Shown piece after piece: positions 7,919-11,938 of a DNA stretch of 11,938 nt. The translations under genes were made by a program, and so were the position numbers. Position 1 is the stretch's first letter. Every line of letters begins with the position of its first letter. Below the pieces are notes generated by a model. It was not told where the DNA came from. It saw only the letters and a list, made by a program, of their open reading frames with translations, and made no database searches. The stretch is from an uncultured Salinimicrobium sp. (lineage in GTDB: Bacteria; Bacteroidota; Bacteroidia; Flavobacteriales; Flavobacteriaceae). The DNA lies in the NCBI GenBank assembly GCA_946887025.1, contig CAMPJY010000080.1, positions 1 to 11,938 on the forward strand. Direction: 5' to 3'.

Positions 7919-8740
7919 TTAGGGCTGGTTTCGGTAAAATTCAACCGCTTTCCTAACGGATTTATTTTCATCCAATAATCGACTTGCTGTGCCGGCATCA
8001 ACTCCCAACTCTTCCATGATCATCCTTACCCCACGATCCACAAGCTTTTTATTTGAAAGCTGCATGTCCACCATTTTATTACCCACAACACGGCCCAATC
8101 TGATCATTACACTGGTGGAGATCATATTCAGCACCAGCTTCTGGGCAGTACCCGCTTTCATCCTGGTACTTCCCGTAACGAATTCCGGCCCTACGACCAC
8201 TTCAATTGGGTATTCGGCTTCTTTGGCAAGTGGACTGTTATTGTTACAGGTGATACATCCTGTGGCCACGCCATGGGCTTTGGCCTGAACCAATCCACCT
8301 ATTACGTATGGGGTGGTACCTGAAGCGGCGATACCTACAAGCACATCCTTTTCCGAGATATCGAATTTTTCAAGATCCTTCCAGGCCTGTTCAGGATTGT
8401 CTTCCGCGTTCTCCACTGCCTTTCTCAAAGCTACATCTCCGCCTGCAATCAGGCCGACGATCCAGTCATCGGAAACTCCGAATGTTGGAGGACATTCCGA
8501 AGCATCCAGGACTCCCAACCTTCCGCTGGTACCGGCGCCGATATAAAACAGCCGTCCCCCCTCCTGCATCTTTTTAACCACAAGGTTTACGAGATTTTCT
8601 ATGGCGGGAATCACTTTCTCAACAGCCAGAGGTACTGATTTGTCTTCCCTGTTCATATTGGTAAGCAGGTCCAGGGTGCTCATTTTTTCTAAAGAATCGT
8701 AATTGGAGGATTGCTCGGTAGTAGGTTTGGAATTTTCCAT
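7919..8740 (-). CDS. murQ: N-acetylmuramic acid 6-phosphate etherase
   Basis: Cytoplasmic SIS-fold lyase of 273 residues that cleaves the lactyl ether of MurNAc-6-phosphate to give GlcNAc-6-phosphate and D-lactate, the committed step of MurNAc catabolism. The signature IGAGTSGRLGVLDASECPPT (67-86) binds the sugar phosphate. Glu82 in this motif and Glu113 in NAEDN correspond to the two glutamates implicated in catalysis in E. coli MurQ (Glu83 and Glu114). The second signature, GSTRMKAGTAQKLVLNM (190-206), is intact. At 273 residues it is somewhat shorter than the E. coli (298) and B. subtilis (about 304) enzymes, mainly at the C-terminal end, which looks natural because the domain ends cleanly. 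It is separated from the GH20 gene by a terminator and probably has its own promoter. The substrate requires a MurNAc or anhydroMurNAc kinase, since Bacteroidota generally lack a MurNAc PTS; none is in this window. Confidence 0.97.
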   Translation of the reverse strand: MENSKPTTEQSSNYDSLEKMSTLDLLTNMNREDKSVPLAVEKVIPAIENLVNLVVKKMQEGGRLFYIGAGTSGRLGVLDASECPPTFGVSDDWIVGLIAGGDVALRKAVENAEDNPEQAWKDLEKFDISEKDVLVGIAASGTTPYVIGGLVQAKAHGVATGCITCNNNSPLAKEAEYPIEVVVGPEFVTGSTRMKAGTAQKLVLNMISTSVMIRLGRVVGNKMVDMQLSNKKLVDRGVRMIMEELGVDAGTASRLLDENKSVRKAVEFYRNQP

Positions 8741-8777
8741 AATGAAGATTTAATTATACTCTCAAGAGAGAGCGTTG

Positions 8778-8785
8778 CAAAAATA
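8778..8785 (-). promoter_or_regulatory. Candidate -7 element for murQ, inside a terminator tail
   Basis: TATTTTTG on the minus strand matches TAnnTTTG exactly and lies 37 bp upstream of the murQ ATG. The predicted start is near 8771, giving a leader of about 30 nt. The same bases form the U-run of the preceding terminator. No good -33 TTG is present at normal spacing: the nearest TTG is 11 nt upstream, in the terminator stem. An AT-rich tract could match TAnnTTTG by chance. Confidence 0.38.
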
Positions 8786-8815
8786 AGAAGGAGGCGCAAT
8801 AAATCGCGCCTCCTT
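8779..8815 (-). terminator. Intrinsic terminator after the GH20 gene
   Basis: A perfect 10-bp stem, AAGGAGGCGC with GCGCCTCCTT (8788-8797 and 8806-8815), encloses an 8-nt loop. On the minus transcript it is followed by CTTATTTTTG, a U-rich tail. It starts 22 nt after the GH20 stop codon and separates the upstream unit (permease, creatininase-family, GH20) from murQ. Confidence 0.88.
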
Positions 8816-8837
8816 GTAATAATTTTAGGTAAGTTGG

Positions 8838-10442
8838 TTATTCGGCTGAAGGAATAAACCCTGAAAATACTGTAGAAGCGTTTTCAGCCTTCTCCTCATC
8901 CTTCCAGTCAATGCCCGGGGTTGCGAAATAATCGATTCCCATTTGGTTCAGTCGATCCACATGACCTGCCAGCCTTGCCTTGAAATCCTCGACATTCCTG
9001 TCTTCTGCAGCACTCCAGCCTACCTCAGCCACGGCCAGGTTTCTGGGCCAGAATCTGTCGTCCATTCTTTCTTCGCTGATGACGAACTCGGACCATACCG
9101 CAGCTTCTACGCCCAGTATGTTCGGATCTTCTGAGGAGTAGCTGTACACATCCTCTATGGATACTCCAGATTTCTTACACCAATTATTGGTGTGCTCCTG
9201 TCCCGGTACATTGCCGTGGTCCAGATAGAAATGACCACAAAGGGAATATATGACCTTTACTTCCGGTATCACGCTTTCCACCTTACCATGCCATTTCTGA
9301 CTGATGAAGGAAGGATCCACTTCGGCCTTGGTGCCTTCCTCCCATCCAATGGCCACTTTGCCGAGACCTTGAACTATAGAATCTGCTTTTATAACGAACT
9401 CCTCGTATAAAGGATCTTCGATCTCATCTCCTCCTATATGAAGATACGGACCTGTTGTAATCTCAGCTATTTCACCTAAAACATCTGCAACGAAATCATA
9501 AGTTTTTTCATCCTCCAAACATAACTTGCTCCATCCCACCCGGTACTCGCGGTAAGCCGCAGGAGGGGTAGCCAGTCTTGGATTGATATTCGACAGATCA
9601 TCACAATTCAGTTCCGGATAGGCTCTAAGGGCTGCATAAATATGTCCCGGCATATCGATTTCCGGAATGATCATGATATTACGGGCCTTGGCATACGCCT
9701 GCAGCTCCTTATACTCCTCCTGGGTAAGGAAACCTGAGTTCCCATCTACAACTGAATTGTCACCTCCAACTTCGGTAAGTTTCGGCCAGCTTTTGATCTC
9801 AATTCTCCAGCCCTGGTCATCGGTAAGGTGAAGGTGCAGGCGGTTCAGTTTATAAAGCGCCATTCGATCAACATGCTTTTTAAGGTATTCAAGATCGAAG
9901 AAACTTCTCGCGACATCTACCATGGTACCTCTCCATTCATATCGGGGAGAATCTGTTATCTGTACCTGCCTCAGCGGAACAGAATCCTGCTCCACCTGCC
10001 CCTGTTCTATTCCCGCAGGAAAGAATTGGCGCAGGGTCTGTATTCCGTAAATTAATCCTTCCGAGGTGGCACTCGATATAGTTACCCCCTCCTCTACGTC
10101 CAATTTGTAACCTTCTTCCCCTATCTCAAGAGCTGGATCCAGAACAAGATTAAAGTTACCACAATTATCCCCTTCCCTCAAGCTGACCTCAACAGAGGCT
10201 GCTTTTAATAATTCTTCCAAGAAGGCAGCTGCCGTTTCCCCTCCCTTGGTATAACAAATGGTGTTCTGCGCAGGGAGCAGGTAAGAATTTTCCCCCCAAC
10301 TAAGGTCATTGGGTAGAGGAATCAAGCTCGGAGGTGGGCCCTCGGCCTTGATGGTTACAGGAGTTTCCTGTCCACCGGCACAGGATGTAATAACCAAGAG
10401 CACCGCTCCTATCGCTGAAAATTTAAATCTGAAGCTGTTCAT
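8838..10442 (-). CDS. GH20 beta-N-acetylhexosaminidase lipoprotein
   Basis: Exo-glycosidase of 534 residues that removes terminal beta-linked GlcNAc (or GalNAc) by substrate-assisted catalysis. The signal peptide ends VITSC, giving lipidated Cys21. The residues after it (AGGQETP) do not resemble a surface-export signal, so a periplasmic position is more likely. An N-terminal GH20b-type domain covers about 35-165. The catalytic barrel follows, with RGTMVDVAR (171-179, substrate-binding Arg), LHLHLTDDQGWRIEIKSWPK (202-221), MPGH (264-267), and the catalytic pair in HIGGDE (335-340), Asp339 and Glu340. Trp367, FYLDHG (405-410) and Trp450 are the usual active-site aromatics. All key residues are present. 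It is the last gene of the permease/creatininase unit, 60 bp after the creatininase-family stop. Chitobiose-type or GlcNAc-MurNAc substrates fit the neighbourhood, but specificity is not decided by the sequence. Confidence 0.96.
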   Translation of the reverse strand: MNSFRFKFSAIGAVLLVITSCAGGQETPVTIKAEGPPPSLIPLPNDLSWGENSYLLPAQNTICYTKGGETAAAFLEELLKAASVEVSLREGDNCGNFNLVLDPALEIGEEGYKLDVEEGVTISSATSEGLIYGIQTLRQFFPAGIEQGQVEQDSVPLRQVQITDSPRYEWRGTMVDVARSFFDLEYLKKHVDRMALYKLNRLHLHLTDDQGWRIEIKSWPKLTEVGGDNSVVDGNSGFLTQEEYKELQAYAKARNIMIIPEIDMPGHIYAALRAYPELNCDDLSNINPRLATPPAAYREYRVGWSKLCLEDEKTYDFVADVLGEIAEITTGPYLHIGGDEIEDPLYEEFVIKADSIVQGLGKVAIGWEEGTKAEVDPSFISQKWHGKVESVIPEVKVIYSLCGHFYLDHGNVPGQEHTNNWCKKSGVSIEDVYSYSSEDPNILGVEAAVWSEFVISEERMDDRFWPRNLAVAEVGWSAAEDRNVEDFKARLAGHVDRLNQMGIDYFATPGIDWKDEEKAENASTVFSGFIPSAE

Positions 10443-10477
10443 GTTTCGGGTTGGTTTAATTTATTATTGTTCAAATC

Positions 10478-10492
10478 AACTTTGGTAAAGTT
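10478..10492. promoter_or_regulatory. Inverted repeat and weak promoter-like site upstream of GH20
   Basis: AACTTT-GGT-AAAGTT is a perfect 6-bp inverted repeat with a 3-nt spacer in the 60-bp gap before the GH20 start. On the minus strand one arm gives TAACTTTA (10486-10493), a 7 of 8 match to the TAnnTTTG -7 consensus, about 44 bp upstream of the ATG. It may be a secondary promoter or a small operator. The sequence is AT-rich, so chance is quite possible. Confidence 0.25.
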
Positions 10493-10502
10493 AATACCTG
10501 GT

Positions 10503-11264
10503 CTACTCATATCTGTTGTGAATATCCACTTGTGCCAGGTCCTCCAATAGCTGCCCCATCTTTTCGGATACAGCGCTGAAGAACTTCTCCCCTTTTTCAC
10601 GGGTCGCTTTCTTCGGATTCCCAATGCCGGTGTCCTCGCTCACCATGGACCATTTTCTTTCGGACCAGGCCCAGCCTTCGCGGATACCTTTTATTCTTGA
10701 CTTCTTCTCCTTTCCCAGTCCTGCTTCTTCCAATGGTCTTACCAATTCGGGTTTCAGGTGCAGCAGCAGACTGGTTTCCATCTCATCGGCATGATCGCCA
10801 GGTTCCTCAAAGAATTCCTTTTTATCCACCACACTGAAAAAATTGGTCATGGTCAGCAGCATTTTTGGGAATTTGAGTCCCAGTTCCCGGAGTATGGGCT
10901 TGAAATCATTTCCCCCGTGAGCGTTGATGATTAGCAGCTTATAAATTCCCTGCCGATTCAATACCTCAATGATATCCCGCAGGATGGCAAATTGGGTGCT
11001 GGGGTTCAGGTTGATATTTAAAAGAATATCGTCCTGCCCGGTGTTCACTCCAAAGGGAATTCCCGGAAGCACCACGGCTTTGGTCCCTTTTTCCCAGGCC
11101 AGCCGGCCGGCTTCCGCAGCAAAAGCTTCCGCTTCGTAATTATCGGTGGCATATGGCATGTGGTAGTTATGAGCTTCAGTGGCTCCCCAGGGGAGTACTG
11201 CCACCTCCACCTGCAGGTCCTTGATGGCTTTCCAGTTGGTTTCTGCTAAAATATAAGGTCTCAT
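10503..11264 (-). CDS. Creatininase-family metal-dependent amidohydrolase
   Basis: Soluble enzyme of 253 residues, normal length for the creatininase family, with no signal peptide, so cytoplasmic. Probable metal ligands lie in LPWGATEAHNYHMPYATD (24-41: Glu30, His32, Asp41) and NAHGGND (114-120: His116). GDHADEMETS (157-166) corresponds to the family's HAGExETS segment with Asp in place of the usual Gly. Known relatives hydrolyse different C-N bonds: creatininase opens creatinine, archaeal ArfB removes a formyl group, and MftE trims a peptide during mycofactocin maturation. The family name therefore does not give the substrate. It sits between a sugar permease (59 bp upstream) and GH20 (60 bp downstream), probably in one transcript. 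A role on the amide bonds of amino sugars or muropeptides (deacetylase or amidase) is a reasonable hypothesis but unproven. Confidence 0.88.
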   Translation of the reverse strand: MRPYILAETNWKAIKDLQVEVAVLPWGATEAHNYHMPYATDNYEAEAFAAEAGRLAWEKGTKAVVLPGIPFGVNTGQDDILLNINLNPSTQFAILRDIIEVLNRQGIYKLLIINAHGGNDFKPILRELGLKFPKMLLTMTNFFSVVDKKEFFEEPGDHADEMETSLLLHLKPELVRPLEEAGLGKEKKSRIKGIREGWAWSERKWSMVSEDTGIGNPKKATREKGEKFFSAVSEKMGQLLEDLAQVDIHNRYE

Positions 11265-11283
11265 GTCGTAAAGTTTTGTGATT

Positions 11284-11314
11284 GACCTAACAGGTTTTAA
11301 AAACCCGTTAGGTC
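11284..11314. repeat. Long palindromic hairpin between permease and creatininase-family genes
   Basis: Arms of 14 bases (11284-11297 and 11301-11314) around a TAA loop pair at all but one position. The odd pair is A11292 against C11306, which is an A-C mismatch in plus-strand RNA but a G-U wobble in minus-strand RNA, so the fold is complete in the operon transcript. On the plus strand it is followed by TTATTTTTTTT, like an intrinsic terminator, whereas on the minus strand no U-run follows. It may be a REP-like element, an mRNA stabiliser, or a block against antisense transcription. Confidence 0.6.
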
Positions 11315-11323
11315 TTATTTTTT

Positions 11324-11938
11324 TTAAACCTTTCTCACTTTATGTCCTGAAATCGAAAAATATAAAATGAACAGGTAGCAGGGCACCAATATCCAGTATG
11401 CGGTTTGCGCACCCCAGGAATCAGCAAGAGCTCCGTACGCCAGCGGGATAATAGCTCCCCCGGCGATCCCCATAACAAGAAGGGAAGAAGCCGCTTTGGT
11501 GAACCTTCCCACGTCGGCAAGGGCAAGTGGCCAGATGGCTGGCCACATCAAGGAATTAGCTAATCCCAGAAGGGCAATAAAAGCCAGTGATACATAACCT
11601 TCGGTGACAATGGCCAGCACAGAGAAAATTATCCCCAGAATGGCACAAAGTTTTAAGGCGTTTTCCTGTCTGATGTATTTTGGAATGCTGATGATCCCGA
11701 TGATATATCCTATCACCATCGCCACCATGGTGCCGGTTGCAAAGAATTTCGCTGTAGTCAGAGCGATTCCCTGGGAAGCTCCATAACTGATGATACTGTC
11801 AGCGGCTATCACCTCTACCCCAACGTATAAGAAAAGAGTGATCACCCCAAGGATGACATGAGGGAAATCGAAAACACTTTTCTTTCCGGCATTGGAGGAA
11901 GTAAGAGATTCATCCTCCTCATTTTCGTCGATCTCAGG
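11324..11938 (-). CDS. Sugar MFS permease (FucP/GluP/NagP type), C-terminal half
   Basis: Only the last 204 residues are in the window; the reading frame is open to position 11938, so the true start is further right. An internal GTG at 11845 is not the start, because homologous sequence continues upstream. The first visible residues are an acidic stretch (PEIDENEEDES), which fits the central cytoplasmic loop between the two six-helix halves. About six transmembrane segments follow. Family motifs include LFLYVGVEV at the start of helix 7, NSLMWPAIWPLAL, and RFTKAASSLLVMGIAGGAII near helices 10-11, characteristic of the fucose/glucose-galactose proton symporter family that also contains the GlcNAc permease NagP. 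GlcNAc or MurNAc is therefore a plausible cargo, inferred from the downstream GH20 and murQ genes. It appears to head a unit with the creatininase-family and GH20 genes. Confidence 0.9.
   Translation of the reverse strand, partial: PEIDENEEDESLTSSNAGKKSVFDFPHVILGVITLFLYVGVEVIAADSIISYGASQGIALTTAKFFATGTMVAMVIGYIIGIISIPKYIRQENALKLCAILGIIFSVLAIVTEGYVSLAFIALLGLANSLMWPAIWPLALADVGRFTKAASSLLVMGIAGGAIIPLAYGALADSWGAQTAYWILVPCYLFILYFSISGHKVRKV

Noticed and set aside
7919..8740. Glucokinase regulatory protein or another SIS-domain sugar isomerase
   Set aside because: The GAGTSGRLGVLDASECPPT and GSTRMKAGTAQK signatures, the two catalytic glutamates and the length are specific to MurQ.
8759..8770. CTCTCAAGAGAG as an operator before murQ
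   Set aside because: The arms are only five bases of simple CT/AG repeat with a two-base centre; this is easily chance.
10439..10624. Short minus-strand frame spanning the creatininase-GH20 junction
   Set aside because: It overlaps the end of the creatininase-family gene in another frame and touches the GH20 start, and its translation has no family features.
10503..11264. True creatinine-degrading creatininase
   Set aside because: The motifs differ from the canonical enzyme and no creatinase or sarcosine genes are nearby; only family membership is supported.
11315..11325. Terminator of a plus-strand gene using the hairpin 11284-11314 and the T8 run
   Set aside because: It has the right shape on the plus strand, but no plus-strand gene lies upstream of it, so it was recorded as a palindromic element rather than a terminator.
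11843..11845. GTG at 11845 as the start of the MFS permease
   Set aside because: The frame continues open to the window edge with plausible family sequence, and only the C-terminal six helices follow the GTG; the real start is outside the window.

Overview
The window looks like a piece of a Bacteroidota chromosome, most likely a marine or soil Flavobacteriia member. The signs are an adjacent SusC/SusD pair, start codons preceded by A/T-rich leaders instead of AGGAGG, candidate TAnnTTTG -7 promoter elements, and several lipoproteins. No species can be named from the sequence alone. All eight genes lie on the minus strand, so the locus is read from right to left. Both end genes are cut by the window edges.

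Layout in transcription order: (1) the C-terminal half of a sugar MFS permease of the FucP/GluP/NagP type (11324-11938); (2) a creatininase-family metal amidohydrolase (10503-11264); (3) a lipoprotein GH20 beta-N-acetylhexosaminidase (8838-10442), followed by a strong intrinsic terminator; (4) N-acetylmuramic acid 6-phosphate etherase MurQ (7919-8740) behind a promoter-like element that overlaps that terminator; (5) a 306-bp leader with several hairpins and a promoter-like element; (6) a SusC TonB-dependent outer-membrane transporter (4367-7612) and, 11 bp on, its SusD lipoprotein (2637-4355), closed by a second strong terminator; (7) a lipoprotein of the DUF187/GHL10 glycosidase family, related to YngK and E. 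coli DigH/YddW (796-2478); (8) the N-terminal half of a sodium:solute symporter (1-701).

Read together, the locus looks like a polysaccharide-utilisation-type cluster for amino-sugar glycans, and MurQ points to peptidoglycan sugars in particular. In the inferred pathway, SusCD imports glycan fragments, the DigH-like lipoprotein shortens MurNAc-containing strands in the periplasm, and GH20 removes terminal GlcNAc. One or both inner-membrane permeases then take up the sugars, a kinase not present in this window phosphorylates MurNAc, and MurQ splits MurNAc-6-phosphate into GlcNAc-6-phosphate and D-lactate. The creatininase-family enzyme is the piece without an assigned reaction.

The most notable non-coding signals are a perfect 16-bp LacI/PurR-type palindrome inside the signal-peptide codons of susC, a terminator/promoter overlap ahead of murQ, and two long intergenic palindromes (739-776 and 11284-11314) that may belong to dispersed repeat families. 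No tRNA, rRNA, CRISPR, IS element or phage gene was seen.
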